DNA of 64,000 bases from Anisodus tanguticus (taxonomy: Eukaryota; Streptophyta; Magnoliopsida; Solanales; Solanaceae): positions 28,634,032 to 28,698,031 of the forward strand of contig CM067559.1 of assembly GCA_034509755.1 (NCBI GenBank), read 5' to 3'. Each line of letters starts with the position of its first letter. Positions within the stretch are counted from its first letter, which is position 1. The notes beneath the pieces were generated by a model, which saw nothing but the letters and a program-made list of their open reading frames with translations, did no database searches and was not told the DNA's origin. Positions 9,120 to 21,868 of this stretch are shown piece by piece. A program made the translations under genes and the position numbers.

Positions 9120-12100
9120 GTGCTCCTGCCTTTGGTGGACAAGGTATGTACGTCATTGAAATAAATATGTCTATAAATAACTCTCATTCCTGGTTATTGG
9201 ATACCGCTTGTGGCTCACACATTTGTACAAATGTGCAGGGGCTAACTGATAGCAGGAAGGTTGGACCAAGGGATGTAGACCTACGCGTTGGAAACGGAGC
9301 ACTAGTGGATGCTGAGCGTGTAGGGACTTATAGATTAAATTTACCTTCTGGATATTGTTTAGTGTTGAATGATTGCTTCTATGTACCCTCATTAATGAGG
9401 AATATCATTTCTATCCCAGTTTTGGACATGGAGGGTTTTTCCTCGTATATTTATAATGGCATTCAAGTATTGTCTTTTGATAATATTATATGTGGAACTG
9501 CTCCTCTTGTGGATGGATTATATACACTAAACTGTAGTCGAGAGATATTCAATGTACAAAATAAATGAGCCAAGATAAGTAATAGAAACTCTACCTACGT
9601 ATGACACTGCAGACTTGGTCATATCAACGAATCAAAGATAGCAAGGTTGAGGAAGTTAGACTACCTCGAACTATTTGACTTGGAGGCTTATAGTAACTGT
9701 GAATCTTGCTTGAGAGGAAAGATGACCAATAAACCACTTTCTGGGAAAGGTGTGCGAGCCAAAAAGGTGTTTGAGTTGGTCCATACTGATGTATGTGGGT
9801 CATACTCGACTCAAGCTAAAGGAGGCTTCCCATACTTCATCACTTTTACTGATGACTTCACAAGGTATGGATATGTGTATCTTATGAGACACAAATCCGA
9901 GGCTTTTGAGAAGCTCAAGGAGTACAATTCGGAAGTAGAGAAGTAACTTATAACAAGTATCAAGACCCTTTGATCGGATCGAGGAGGTAAATACTTGAGC
10001 AACGATTTTTTAGATTACTTAAGCCTACATGGAGTCCAGTCAGAATGGACACCTCCTGGAACACCACAGATGAATGGTGTTGCCGAAAGGAGAAACCGAA
10101 CCTTATTGGATATGGTTCGATCCATGATGCGCTCCCCAGCTCTACCGACATACCTTTGGGGAAATGCTAAACAAACCTCGATATATATTCTAAATAGGAT
10201 TCCTTCCAAGTCAGTAGAAAAGACACCTTATGAGATATGGTGTGGAAAGAAGCCAACTCTTAAACATATGAGACCATGGGGTGCCCGGCATATGTTAAGA
10301 AGATGCTCACTGACATGTTGGAATCCAAAAGTGAGAAATGTTACTTCGTGGGGTATCCAAAGGAAACTAAGGGATACTACTTCTATCTTCCTGGAGAACA
10401 TAAGGTCATTATTTCCAGGAATGCAACTTTCCTTGAAGAAGAATATGTCTACAAGAAACACAGCTGCACAGAGATAGAACTTGAAGAAATTCAAGAACCA
10501 CAAGATAACACAGAAGTTTAACCCTTGTCAAATGACCAAAACAAGGATTCAGTGGGAGTATCTAGTGAAGATTGGGTACTTAGAGTACGCCCTTCAACCA
10601 GTGGGAGTGCTGTGAGAGATAGTGCAGAAATGCAAAACACTCATACACAACCAATGAAAAATGATACAATGGTTGTACATCATTCCATTCAGGAAATACA
10701 TGAAAATGACATTCCTGAAAGCTTTCAAGGTGATGGATTGTCCAACACACAAAAACCTTCTCACAATCAGAATGCACAAACACTGAAACGCAGAATAATC
10801 AACTCCGTAGGACCACTAGGACTCATCGTCTGCCTGAAAGACATAATCTCCTTGTTGAAACACACAATGAGATAGATATTCCAAATAACGATGAACCTAC
10901 AACCTACAGCGAAGCTATGTTAGACATTGATTAGCAGAGATGTCAAGAAGCAGATGGATTCGATGTACATAAATCAAGTTTGGAACTTGGCTGATTTGCC
11001 AACAGGGGTTAGACCCATAGGATGCAAGTGTTTCTTCAAGAAGAAGATTGATGCATATGGAAAAGTACATACTTATAAAGAAAGATTAGTGGCTAAAGGT
11101 TATAATCAACGACCTGGGGTCGATTATGATGAAACCTTTTCACCTGTTGCTAAGATTAAGTCCATTCGGATTTTGCTTGCAATAGCTGCATATTATGACT
11201 ATGACATTTGGCAAATGGACGTCAAAACTGCTTTCCTCAATGGTAATCTAGTTGAGGAGGTGTATATGAAACAACCAGAGGGTTTTTCAATTGAGTCCAA
11301 ACCAAATGTTGTATGCAAGCTACAAAAGTCCATTTATGGGCTTAAGCAAGCCTCGATGAGTTGGAACATTTCCTTCGACAAGGCTATCAAGTATTTTGAT
11401 TTCGTCAGAAGCAAAGAGGATCCATGTGTTTATAGTAAACGCAAAGATGCAAGTATTGCATTCATTATCATATATGTAGATGACATATTAATAATGAGAG
11501 ACAATAAGACTTTCCTGCAGTCAGTCAAGGAGTGGTTGTCCAGTACCTTCATGATGAAGGATTTAGGTGAAGCCTGCTACATTCTGGGGATTAGAATCTA
11601 TAGAGATAGACCTAACAGATTATTAGGGTTGTCACAGTCAGTCTACATAGACAAAGTCCTTAGACGTTTTTCTATGAAAAATTCCAAGAAAGGCGATCTA
11701 CCTATGGGCCAAGGCATCAAGTTATCTAAGAAGGATAGTCCTTCTAATAATATAGAACTTGAACGCATGAAAAGGATCCCATATGCTTCGGCTATAGGAT
11801 CGATCATGTATGTCATGACCTGTACTAGGCCAGATGTGGCCTTTGCACTTAGTATGACTTGCAAATTCCAGCAGAATCCTAGGGAAGAACACTGGAAGGT
11901 AGTCAAGAATATTCTTAAGTATCTTAGATGAACTAAAGATTACTTCTTAGTCTATGGTGGAGAAGAAAAGCTAGTTGTTACTGGGTACACTGATGCTAGC
12001 CTCCAAACGGATGTTGATGACTATAAATCTCAGTCTGGTACACGTTCATTTTCAATGGTGGAGCAATAAGATGGAAAAGTTCCAAACAAGCTACAACTGC

Positions 12101-12454
12101 TGATTCAACAATAGAAGTTGAGTACATTACTGGATCGGAAGCTGGTAAAGAAGTTGTTGCGATATCTGAGTTCCTGAAGGAACTAGGGTTGTTCCAAGTG
12201 CCACTTGTCCAATAACGGTTTATTGTGACAACACTGGTGCGATTGCGCAAGCTAAGGAACCAAGATCAACCAACAGAAACAAGCATATACCAAGAAAGTA
12301 CTATTTACAAAGGGAAATGGTGAAGACTGAAGGGATTAGATTAGACTATGTTCCCACAGACGATAATATAGCTGACCCATTCACTAAACCATTAAGCTTA
12401 GTCAAGCATAATGGTCATTTTGAGAATATGGGCATTAGATATGTTGGAGATTAG
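9050..12454 (+). pseudogene. Copia-B pol (protease, integrase, RT, RNase H), copy 1
   Basis: Protease motif LDTACGSHI near 9,200; pre-integrase HINESKIARLRKLDYL and CESCLRGK near 9,610-9,720; integrase HTDVCG, SDRGGKYLS and NGVAERRNR near 9,785-10,090; RT from 10,927 with KARLVAKGYNQ-like sequence, QMDVKTAFLNG and the catalytic YVDDI (about 11,474); RNase H ending ADPFTKPLS and a TAG at 12,452. It is broken by a TGA at 9,566 and a TGA at about 9,602 (both sense in copy 2), a TAA near 9,943, a frameshift near 10,280 and breaks around 10,520-10,930. It cannot encode a working polyprotein. Confidence 0.88.
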
Positions 12455-12463
12455 CTCTAAGCC

Positions 12464-12474
12464 AAGTGGGAGAT
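12464..12474 (+). other. Copia-B polypurine tract, copy 1
   Basis: AAGTGGGAGAT directly before the 3' LTR, in the usual place of the plus-strand primer. Confidence 0.75.
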
Positions 12475-14011
12475 TGAAAGTATATTTATGTTCTAGAGAC
12501 AATCTGTATTAGGATAAATGTATTTTATACACATTTATATTATCATTAATGGAGATTAATAGTTTGGCATTTGCAAATTATTGAATTATTAATTGATTGT
12601 TTGTAATATTCTATAATATGCATCCCTGGAGGTTACGCTGTTATTGATAGTGTGAGATATTAATATTATAATGTAACTCTTAAAATAGCCTCGACTAATG
12701 ATTATCGAGAATGGAATATCAATGATATGTGACAAGTTGACATGTGGTCTGCATCACATTCTTAGAGGATGTAGTATGTCTCACCTGCTACGAGTAATGG
12801 CTACTCGTGATGGACAGATGGATACTTTGGAAGTATTGGTATACTCACGATATCTTGTTTGTTATACTTGTCTAAAGTATGATCAGCGTGTGGGAGATAG
12901 AAGTCCTTAGACTTGAGGTCAATACGCGTCTTATCTACAAAGTAATGTACTTTGATCCCGTCCTAAGCTCAAATGCCTTATAGGTTGAGATACGGCTTGT
13001 ATTGGGTTCATTACGATGTGGGTTAAAGGTGGTAGTTGAGCCAAGATTATGATTCATTCCTCGAATGCATATTCGAGAAAACACTCGGATTCTCAGTGAT
13101 ATTAGGTTGACTAAGTCGTTGGCCAACGCAATAGACGTATTTAGAATATGGTCTAGTTGTCAACTAATATAGATGAGATACAATTATTAAGCCATTTGGA
13201 TAGACACTTGACTAATCCTAAGCTTGATCGGGTGTTTCGTGAATAAAAAGATTTTATCATACCACATAAAGGTTAAGTTTACTGGAATTGCATAAACGGA
13301 CTTCACATATTGAGTTCGTCTTGCGGCGCCGTCTAGGAGTTCCGTGTTGACCTTAATTTGATTAATGTCGTAATGAGAAGGCATGTAGGGTTACACTATG
13401 TCGATTGTTCGTTCGATCTAAGGATGTATTGAGAGAGTAATTAAATGTTCGATTTAGAATAGAGATATTTATATGAATAATGGTTATTTTAATTAAATCA
13501 AAATTGGATTTTGGATTTAATTAAGAATGCGTAGAAAATAAAATGAGATAGTGCAGGAGCACGTCGAGCGCCGCGACGCCCATACCCTAGGGCCGCGATG
13601 CCTCTGCCTCGATTTTTGGGTCAGGCCCAAGGTCAAACCCTAATCCGATTTTGACCTAGTTTACACCTATAAATAGAGGCATTCTCTTCATTATTCACAC
13701 ACCAATTTCAGATTATCATTCTAAGACTTAGAAACTTAGAATTAAAACTCTCTCGAACCTCTGCCGGATTTCCTAGCTTTCCGAAAGAGAAGTACATTGA
13801 AGCTTGGAGCTTGCAATTGAAAGGGCAACCACTTGTCCACCTTATAGTAGATAAAGACTCCAGATATTCTAACCTGTAAGTTTATGTTTTATGTTACAGG
13901 TTTGATTGCTGTATAAGCATACCAGAAATGTTGTTGGGGTAAGTAAGAAACAAAAATTTTAAACTTCCGTTGTGTCTTACTTATATGCTTTGAACCCAAC
14001 AAATCCCTACA
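12475..14011 (+). repeat. Copia-B 3' LTR, copy 1
   Basis: Starts TGAAAGTATATTTATG and ends AATCCCTACA, 1,537 bp. It has a TATAAAT box near 13,669 and the GAGCGCCGCGACGCC block near 13,567. It differs clearly from the 5' LTR by substitutions, so the insertion is not recent. Confidence 0.88.
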
Positions 14012-14076
14012 CATCAATGTTTAGAAGTTTGAATTTTAAAATTCTAACTATGTCACATAAATTGGTACAGATGAAA
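14012..14076 (+). mobile_element. Right remnant of Stowaway-like MITE, copy 1
   Basis: Right half of the MITE interrupted by Copia-B. It ends with the inverted repeat CACATAAATTGGTACAGATGAAA and then TA at 14,077-14,078. Confidence 0.72.
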
Positions 14077-14656
14077 TAATATTTGGCCAACTTTTTCAAT
14101 TATGCTCGTGGGCTAGCAGTCATTGTTATTGTTGCTACTTGAGGTTTTAGCTTATTATTTTCTAAATTTCTCTGTTCTAACCTTCCAAAGGTGAGATGTA
14201 TTTGGTTGTGATACTGTAAATTAATGATTACATTATTCTTCACATTTTCCTAATTAATTTGATGATTTGTTATTTAAATGTTACTCATTCTGTTATGTCA
14301 CTTATTAAATCAATTTCAAAAGGTCTTATTTGGTTGTAATACTGTAAATTAATGATTATGTTATTTCTTCACATTTACCTAATTAATTTGATGATCTTTC
14401 TATTAAATATTACTCATTCCGTTTCATATTAAATCTCACTTTTTTAAAATCAATTCCAAAAGGTATCTTCTAAATCTTAAAACTTCTACATTTTAACTAA
14501 CTCTATATTTTACATCCTTAATGAAGCAAGTTTTTAAACATAGAAAAATCATATTATAGTCACTATACCAAAAGAGGTTTCTAGTGGTAATAAATTTTTC
14601 TTTTAGCGGCAATATTCATTGCCACAAAAATATTTACTGGCAATTGATTAAACATC
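14077..14656 (+). other. AT-rich spacer, copy 1, with a ~130-bp direct repeat
   Basis: No gene is seen. Two imperfect direct repeats of about 130 bp (about 14,187-14,318 and 14,319-14,460) share TATTTGGTTGT, ACTGTAAATTAATGATTA and CCTAATTAATTTGATGAT. The second ends in ACTCATTCCGTTTCATATTAA, which resembles the end of another MITE family. The final ~80 bp (AGCGGCAATATTCATTGCCAC) has a short inverted repeat. Confidence 0.6.
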
Positions 14657-15417
14657 AACTTAACAATTGAGCAAAGGAAACTCAAGTGTAACTTTTGAAG
14701 AACTTTGAGTATAGTAACTTTGCTAGAGAGAAGAAGATGAATTCAGAAAATTCTGGAGTATTTTCTAAGTGTTGTGTAGTTTTTTTTTTCAATTGAGCCA
14801 AAGGCCTCAATTTATAGTGTAAGGAGAAGACCCCTCAACTTGCCAACTTATGGCCTTCAATAGACATGTAATGACACTTAATTGAGAGGTTACATTCAGC
14901 CAAATAATGGCTGAATTCATGTGCCAATGCTCCAAAACCAGACTAAAGGTCAGAACTTTCCAACTTCCTGTCGCAACATTCTGCCTCCGAAGCATCGCGG
15001 CTCTGTGAATTAGCATCGTGGCGCCACGGCTCCAGTGACTGGCCAACCAATTAGCACTGCGGCTCTGATGGTGTGGAACCGCGGCTCCAACGGTGTGGCT
15101 CCGCAGCTCCAACGGTGTGGCACCGCGTCCCTTCACGACTCCGTGTCGATTTCCGACTCATTTCATCTTACACTTTGTACACTTCTTCCTTCGTTTACCA
15201 ATGTGGAATACTTTGTTATTTGTCCATTAACCGTCTATCATTCTATGTCTCAAACGTATTACATACGTACCAATATCTCTTTCACTAATGAAATTTGCGA
15301 TACTTGGCACTACGTGTGCACGTGTGTGGAAACGACGTTTCCGACGTGCGGGGCCCCAATTGTTTGAGTCATAAATAATGGGATATACTTAGTTCCATAT
15401 TTAGTAAATTTCCAACA
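14657..15417 (-). repeat. Copia-C 3' LTR, copy 1
   Basis: About 761 bp on the minus strand, starting TGTTGGAAATTTAC at 15,417 just after the polypurine tract, so it is the 3' LTR of the pol remnant at 16,080-18,180. It holds a short GC-rich tandem repeat around 15,060-15,130 (CTCCAACGGTGTGG units), with more units than its duplicate. Confidence 0.84.
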
Positions 15418-16079
15418 ATCCCCTCTTGAAATAGATTTTGGCGCACACACATGGTGCCTTTCCAGCAATCTTTCAACGGACCGATGTTGCATCTGGATAG
15501 GTGGCATACGTTTTGAACCTTCCATAGTTGAATACCATCAGACTTACTTACTGCGCAGTGAACGTGATGTCTTGAACCGTTAGTGTTTAGTGTAAGCCAA
15601 GTCAACAGTACCAACACAACAACTTCCCTTACTCAGTTCTTCGTAATGCTTTGTTCGTTGTGGCCGTGGACACTTCTTGGATTCTAAAGTGCGTTCATTT
15701 GAGGCGGCTTGTCCTCGCACTTAAATAGGTGGTCTCCTACAAGGTATATTACTATACCCCACTTTACAACTGTTAGAAACCATTAAAAGTTTCCCCAAAC
15801 CTAACCTCAACTGGTAGTGACAATTAAAGATTTTGGAAACTTAACCTTCACCCACACTGCAGATAACACTTATTGTCTATCATGGGAACGGCTTTGGATT
15901 TGGTGTTTCATCACAGAAATCACTGTCCGAAGTGCTCATGCTTCCACTGAAGTGATCAACTTAACCTTTACAGCTTAGTTTTCCTATTGAACCTAATTTA
16001 TGGGATCTCTAGTCAGTAAGGTTGGGTTACCACCGTATTAGTCCATATACCTTGGGTTTTAAGCCCATTCCCCTAGACT
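15418..16079 (-). other. Copia-C 3' untranslated region and polypurine tract, copy 1
   Basis: The minus strand reads AAGAGGGGAT (15,418-15,427) against the LTR, a good polypurine tract. The remaining ~650 bp between it and the end of RNase H holds no conserved coding sequence. Confidence 0.72.
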
Positions 16080-18180
16080 GGCAGAAACATTTGATCCTTG
16101 GGTAAGCCCTTTGTCAGTGGGTCTGCTATGTTATCCTTTTATTTTTGTAAATAATGGATATTATACCTGTGGTGATCAGCTGCCTAACGGTCTTATATCT
16201 CCGTCGAATATGATGAGACATGTCCTTGTATATAGAATTTTGTGCCCTTCCTAGAGCCGACTGGTTGTCACAATGGATCATTACAGAAGGTACGGGTTTG
16301 TTCCAATAAGGAACATTCGCTAAGAAGTCGTGAAGCCACTCAGCTTCTTCTCATGCTTTGTCTAAAGCGATAAACTCTGATTTTATCATGGATCGGGCGA
16401 TGCAAGTTTGCTTAGAGGATTTCCAAGACACAGCTCCACCACCAATTGTAAATACATACCCACTGGTGGACTTGGTGTTCTCTATATCAGATATCCAGTT
16501 TCCATCATTGTACCCCTCTAGTACAGCTGGATATCTCGAATAATGACACCCATAAGTTAGCGTGTATTTTAGGTATTGTAGTACCCAATTCAATGCCTTC
16601 CAATGATCATTACTCGGATTACGGGTAAACCTAGCCAACTTATTGACTGCATAAGCAATATCAAGTCGGGTGCAGTTTGTTATATACATCAAACTACCAA
16701 TCACATGTGCATATTGCTCCTGGCATATGGGTGCACCATGATTTTTATCAAGATTTTGATTTCTATCCAGTGGTACCTTTATAGGCGAACTGTTAAACAT
16801 CCCAAAATTTCTCAACACTTCCTCGATGTAGTGAGACTGAGATAAGACTAATCCGTCAGAGTCTTAGAGATCTTTATCCCTAAGATGACATCTGTAATAC
16901 CCATATCCTTCATGTCGAAGCATTGTTTCAACATGTTCTTAGTCTCTAGAATCAAACTAGGAATGCTCCCTGTGATCAACATGTCATCTATATACAGGCA
17001 TATCATGATGAACGAGTCAGAGTTACCTTTCATGTAGACACATTTGTCACACTCATTAATGGCGAAACCTTTCGATAATAGAGTACTATTAAATTTTTCG
17101 TGTCATTGCTTCGGGGCTTGTTTCAGCCCGTACAGAGATTTGACAAGCCGACAGACTTTCTTCTCTTTCCCTGTAACCACATACCCCTCGGGTTGTTCCA
17201 TATAGATTTCTTCTTCCAAATCACCATTAGGAAGGCTGTCTTGACATCCATTTGAAGTATCTCAAGGTCACACAATGCTTCTATTGTAATGAATACCCGT
17301 ATGGACGTCATCCCAGACACCGGGGAGTACGTGTCAAAATAGTCAAGGCCTTCCTTTTGCCAATAGCCCTTGACTACCAACCTGGCCTTGTACTTATCTA
17401 TAGACCCATCTGCTTTATACTTCCATTTGAGTATCCACTTATAACCAAACGGTTTATTTCCCGGAGGAAGATCAACCAACTCCCAAGTATGGTTATGCAG
17501 AATGGAGTCTATTTCACTCTCAATAGGTTCTTTCCAGAGCGGTGCCTCTGGAGTTGACAATGCTTCAAAGCAATTTTCCTTGGTTCATCATCAACTATAT
17601 AAGCTACAAAGTCGGGACCGAAAGATTTATCCTTCCGGCCCTTTTACTTCACCTTGGTTCCATCTCTCGGAGTCTCCAAGTTCTAAGAATCTAGAACACT
17701 AGATTCTGGATATTCACCACTTCGAAGTCCACTAGATCTGAACCATCTAGATCCGGGCAGTCAACGACTCTTGGTTCCTGAGTGCTTGGTTCATAACTTC
17801 GTTTACGAGAGGTTATGTCTTTTTCCTTTCTAGGAAAGGTATCTTCAAAGAATTGAGCATTCCTTGATTCCATGATTGTACCCCCGTGGATATCTGGAAT
17901 ATCTGACTTATGCACTAAGAAGCCATAAGCACTACTGTTATTTGCATATCCAATGAAAATGCAATCTACAGTCTTAGGCCCAATCTTGACCTGCTTTGAC
18001 TTGGGTACTTCGACCTTTGCCAAACAACCCCACACCTTTAAATATTTATAGGTGGGTTTCTTTCCCTTCCATGATTCATATGGAGTTTTGTCCTTACCCT
18101 TATGTGGGACTCTGTTAAGAATCATATTAGCAGTAAGGACAGCTTCTCCCCACAAAATGTAATCCTTAATAAGATTGTCC
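16080..18180 (-). pseudogene. Copia-C integrase-RT-RNase H remnant, copy 1
   Basis: The minus strand from 18,180 begins inside the integrase C-terminal part (WGEAVLTANMILNRVPHKG, then GCLAKVEVPKSKQ). RT follows at 17,560 (TWELVDLPPGNKPFGYKWI, QMDVKTAFL), with the catalytic YIDDM near 16,995. RNase H is at 16,818-16,351 and ends with a DPLTKGL motif near 16,110. Frameshifts and stops separate the pieces (for example near 17,130 and 16,850). The 5' half (LTR, gag, protease, most of integrase) is missing: viral DNA abuts at 18,180. Confidence 0.86.
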
Positions 18181-18182
18181 TG

Positions 18183-20140
18183 TTCGATATCGGAGCAGAC
18201 CAAAATTGTATTGCAGAAGGCCTTATCCCTACTAAATATCTTGAAAAGAGCACTTCAAAGCTCTATTCCGCCACTGGTTAAAGGTTAAAAATAAACTATA
18301 AGTTAGCTAAAGCCCACGTTTGCAATAATGAAGTTTGCTAAATCAATGACTTTGTTATTACTAGGAATATTACAGAGGAAATTATCTTGGGTATCCCTTT
18401 CGCTACCCAAATTAAACCCTACACCGCCAATCTCGATGGCGTTTACACCAACTCTTTAGGAAAAGAAATCATATTCCCTTTCTTAAATCCTCTCTCAAAA
18501 GACGAAAGTAATTACGTTAAACAAAAAACAGTTTTTCGGATACAACTATTATCCAACCAAATCAACATTCTAAAAGATGACATCCAAGTCAAAAGAATTG
18601 AATCTGCTTTAAAAACCCCTGAGGTTATAGGTAAAGTAAGCAAACTTCTCAAAACAATAGAAAGAGATGTTTGCTCTGAACTACCTAATGCCTTTTGGGA
18701 AAGGAAAAGGCACGTGGTAACTTTACCATATGTCGACGACTTTAATGAAAAAGTCATCCCTACAAAAGCAAGGCCAATACAAATGAGCCATGAGCTCATG
18801 GAGTATTGTAAAAAGGAGACAGATGATTTGCTTCAAAATAAAATCATCCGGCCCTAAAAATCACAGTGGATTTGTTCAGCGTTCTACGTAAACAACAGCT
18901 CCGAAAAGGAAAGAGGAGCCCCCATACTAGTTATAAATTATAAACCCCTTAACCAAGTTTTAAAATGGATTAGATACCCAATACCTAATAAACGAGATCT
19001 TCTAAAAAGAACTTATAAAGCTAATATCTATAGTAAGTTTGATATGAAATCAGATTTTTGGCTAATTCAGATCGAAGAAAAAGATAAGTATAAAACAGCT
19101 TTTAATGTCCCCTTTGGGAAATTCGAATGGAACGTCATGCCTTTTGGGCTTAAAAACGCTCCTTCTGAATTTCGAAACATTATGAACATCATCTTTAACG
19201 CTTTAAGCTTATTTTCTATAGTCTATATAGACTATGTACTTATATTTTCAGAAAACATAGACCAGCACTTTAGACACCTTAATACCTTCATTAACACAGT
19301 AATGAAGAATGGTTTAGCTGTAAGCGCAAAGAAGATAAAGCTTTTTCAAACTTCTATTAGATTTTTGGGCCATGACCTTTACCAAGGAACCTATAAGCCT
19401 ATTTGTAGAGCCATAGAGTTCTCAGCCAAATTCCCTGACGAAATAATTGATAAAACTCAATTACAAAGATTTTTAGGAAGCCTCGATTACGTCGCTGATT
19501 TTATCCCTAAAGTACGACAAATTTGTGAACCCCTCTACAAAAGACTTAAGAAAGTCCATGTCCCCTGGTCTGAAGAACAGACCAAAGCTGTTAAACAGGT
19601 TAAAGAAATTGTCCAAAAGCTCCCCTGCTTAGGAATTCCTAATCCTGAAACTTTCATGATTGTCGAAACTAACGCTTCAGATATCGGCTACGGAGGCATC
19701 CTTAAGCAAAGGATTTCTCCCGAGGCTACCGAACAATTATTAAGATTCACATCAAGAGTCTGGAATTCTGCCCAGAAAAATTATAGTACCGTTAAAAATA
19801 GATTTTACCTATAGTACTATGTATTATGAAATTTCAAGATGATCTGATAAACAAGGAATTTTTGCTAAGAGTCGACTACAAAGCAGCCAAAGATGTTTTA
19901 CAAAAGGATGATAAAAACCTTGTGTCAAAACAAATTTTTGCTAGGTGGCAAGCGCTATTATCTAGTTTTGATTTCAAAACCAATTTTATAAAGGGAAAAG
20001 AAAACTCCCTACCCGACTTTTTAACCAGAGAGTTTTTGCAGGGCAACAATGAGGCCAAGTTTTTCGAGCTCTCGCCCGATGAAATCTCCATTCCAGCTAA
20101 AGCCAGAAGAAAAAATGAAAAGTCCATTTATCCCAGATAA
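18183..20140 (+). pseudogene. EPRV-1 protease-RT-RNase H, copy 1
   Basis: Opens at the aspartic protease motif, which reads DIGAD here (ATC at 18,189) where copy 2 has DTGAD. RT domains follow from about 18,870 (FYVNNSSEKERGAP, then DMKSDFWLIQIEEKDKY, FGLKNAPSEF). The catalytic motif is YIDY, not YIDD (TAT at 19,233-19,235). The RNase H motif reads TNASDIGYG (AAC at 19,671) where the family has Asp. In-frame TAA at 18,855 and a frame break near 19,800 add to the damage. It overlaps ORF2 by 92 nt. Confidence 0.88.
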
Positions 20141-21319
20141 AACCACCAACCCCAGTTTATCAGCCGCATATGAAGGAAGGTTTTCAGCTCTAGCAAACTT
20201 TCCTAAAATTTCAGGTGATAAAAAAAAATAGCTTGCAGGAAAAGCTCAAACGGTGCCCTTTAAGGCATCTCCCTCGTCAATACAAACCAGGGAAAATTAT
20301 GAGATGAGACCACCAGAATCATACTCATAAGCAGTAAAACCAATTACTCCTGTCAAGAAGGAGACCACAACAGCAACAGCAGGTACCAGCTCCCATCCTC
20401 CAAAATGGGAATTCATCCATCCATCAGGCCCTCCCAATAATGGCCCTTGATAAACAATATGAGAATTTCAGAGTACAGGATCTCCTCAGACCTTGTTACA
20501 CAAATCACCAGTACGTGGATATGCAGGATCCTCTAAAAACCAGAAAATACTGAGTTTATTCTCATTGCCACCGATTCAGTAGAGATTGAACATAGCTATT
20601 TTAAAAATAATCCTGAAGCCATCGAATTTTCAAAGTTTATAATTAAACAGATTTTAAGTCCATTCGGTTGGTATGTAGATCATCTACACACCCCAATTCC
20701 ATTTTCAAAGAACTTTAAACCAGCAACCTATAATTGGTACGATTACAAAGATGCCTGGTTCAATTTTTTATATGTTAGGCCCAATACGCATACTTGGTTT
20801 GTTAAGTATGCTGAAGGACTGAAAGAAAAGGTTATCCCCCGCTGGTTCTACGAGTGGTGGAATATCTTTGGTGGAACATTACAAGTGGTAGCTCCTAGCT
20901 TCCAAAGCAAATATGCCGGCTTTCTAGAAGAACAACAAATCAGCACCCTTCCAGATCATATTAAAGGATGTAATTTTTTTATAAACAAAAGAATTTCCTA
21001 CATTATTAATTGGTCTTTCGACATCCAAGAGATGAATCGAATTAGGTACCTCAGCAAGGTAATTAAGATAAAGGGATGGAGTCCTAAAGTAAAAGAGGAG
21101 GCAAAAAAGAAAAGCCCCTCTACTTTAGGAAGCAGCTCTGCATCTAAAGCGGAAATCAGAAGAAAGCTTTTGGAAGCTTTGTCAAAACTCGACGATAATA
21201 AAGAATCCAATAAAGTCCTAGAACTCCTGGATTCAGCATCCAGCTCTGGCGAACCAGATAACGGAGACATGCTAACCCCAAGAGGAATAGCACAATCATA
21301 CTATTTGGAAAAGCCATAA
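20049..21319 (+). pseudogene. EPRV-1 ORF2, unknown function, copy 1
   Basis: Reads in another frame from ATG 20,049 inside the end of RNase H. An N-terminal Pro-rich part is followed by a conserved aromatic-rich core (YNWYDYKDAWFNFLY at about 20,731, WFYEWWN at about 20,844) and a Lys/Ser-rich tail. Stops occur near 20,229 and 20,328 and there is an indel near 20,420; the C-terminal frame 20,885-21,319 is open. No known domain recognised. Position and overlap match the second ORF of florendoviruses, whose function is not established. Confidence 0.72.
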
Positions 21320-21868
21320 AGAAAAAGGTGAAGCAAACAACGACAAAAGTCGTAAAGAAAAGGCAGAGCAGACAGCCGCAGAAGTCGCAAAGAAAAAGAA
21401 TATAGCGACACAAAGCAGAAAGGAATCTCCAAACAGTAGACGACCTTTCGGAAAAAGAAAAAGCAAATGACCCTTCAAGAAAGTAGAAGACGTTTTGAAG
21501 AGCCATTTAGTTTTAGCCATTGATTGTAAAGTACAAACTTTATTTCGAGGCCTATTTAAAGTTCTCAAGATGTAATCAAACAGGCACCCGAAAATTTACC
21601 CACAAAGAAATTTCTCTGCCTAAACCTCTGCATCCGGAACCTGTGTGGTGTTCCTGTCGCCAAGATTGCTTAGAGAAAGAAGTAACTACTAGACTACTAT
21701 ACACTAAGGAATTGATAAGTTAGAACTAAAGGCATTCGCTAAGATAAAAATGAAGTTCGAAACAGTGTTTAGAATCAGCAGTCGCCGACCACTAGTACAA
21801 TAGCTCTAAAAGACAGTAGTCCCTTCCAATTGAATCTCCCCTAAGCTGCTCATAACCCATTTGATAAT
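21320..21868 (+). promoter_or_regulatory. EPRV-1 promoter and leader, copy 1, primer site deleted
   Basis: Holds a perfect palindrome-like ACGACAAAAGTCGT (21,340-21,353) and a related AGAAGTCGCAAAG unit, then a TATA box TATTTAAA (21,553-21,560). The AATAAA seen in copy 2 (61,442) is AAGAAA here. At about 21,634-21,640 a junction removes some 385 bp present in copy 2, including a second AATAAA, the tRNA-Met primer site and much of the leader. Confidence 0.7.

Larger units (their letters stand above)
5196..14011 (+). mobile_element. Copia-B LTR retrotransposon, copy 1
   Basis: Ty1/copia element of about 8.8 kb with a 5' LTR, primer site, long leader, gag, protease-integrase-RT-RNase H order, polypurine tract and 3' LTR. 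All coding parts are broken by stops and frameshifts. The 5' end is imprecise because of a deletion that joins MITE and LTR. The base after the 3' LTR begins CATCA, a one-base variant of the GATCA target-site duplication preserved in copy 2. Confidence 0.9.

Noticed and set aside
21156..21568. Minus-strand frames rich in Phe and Leu (membrane-like), also at 61,025-61,404.
   Set aside because: They are antisense to the Lys-rich tail of ORF2 and the A-rich promoter, which gives Phe/Leu runs by composition.
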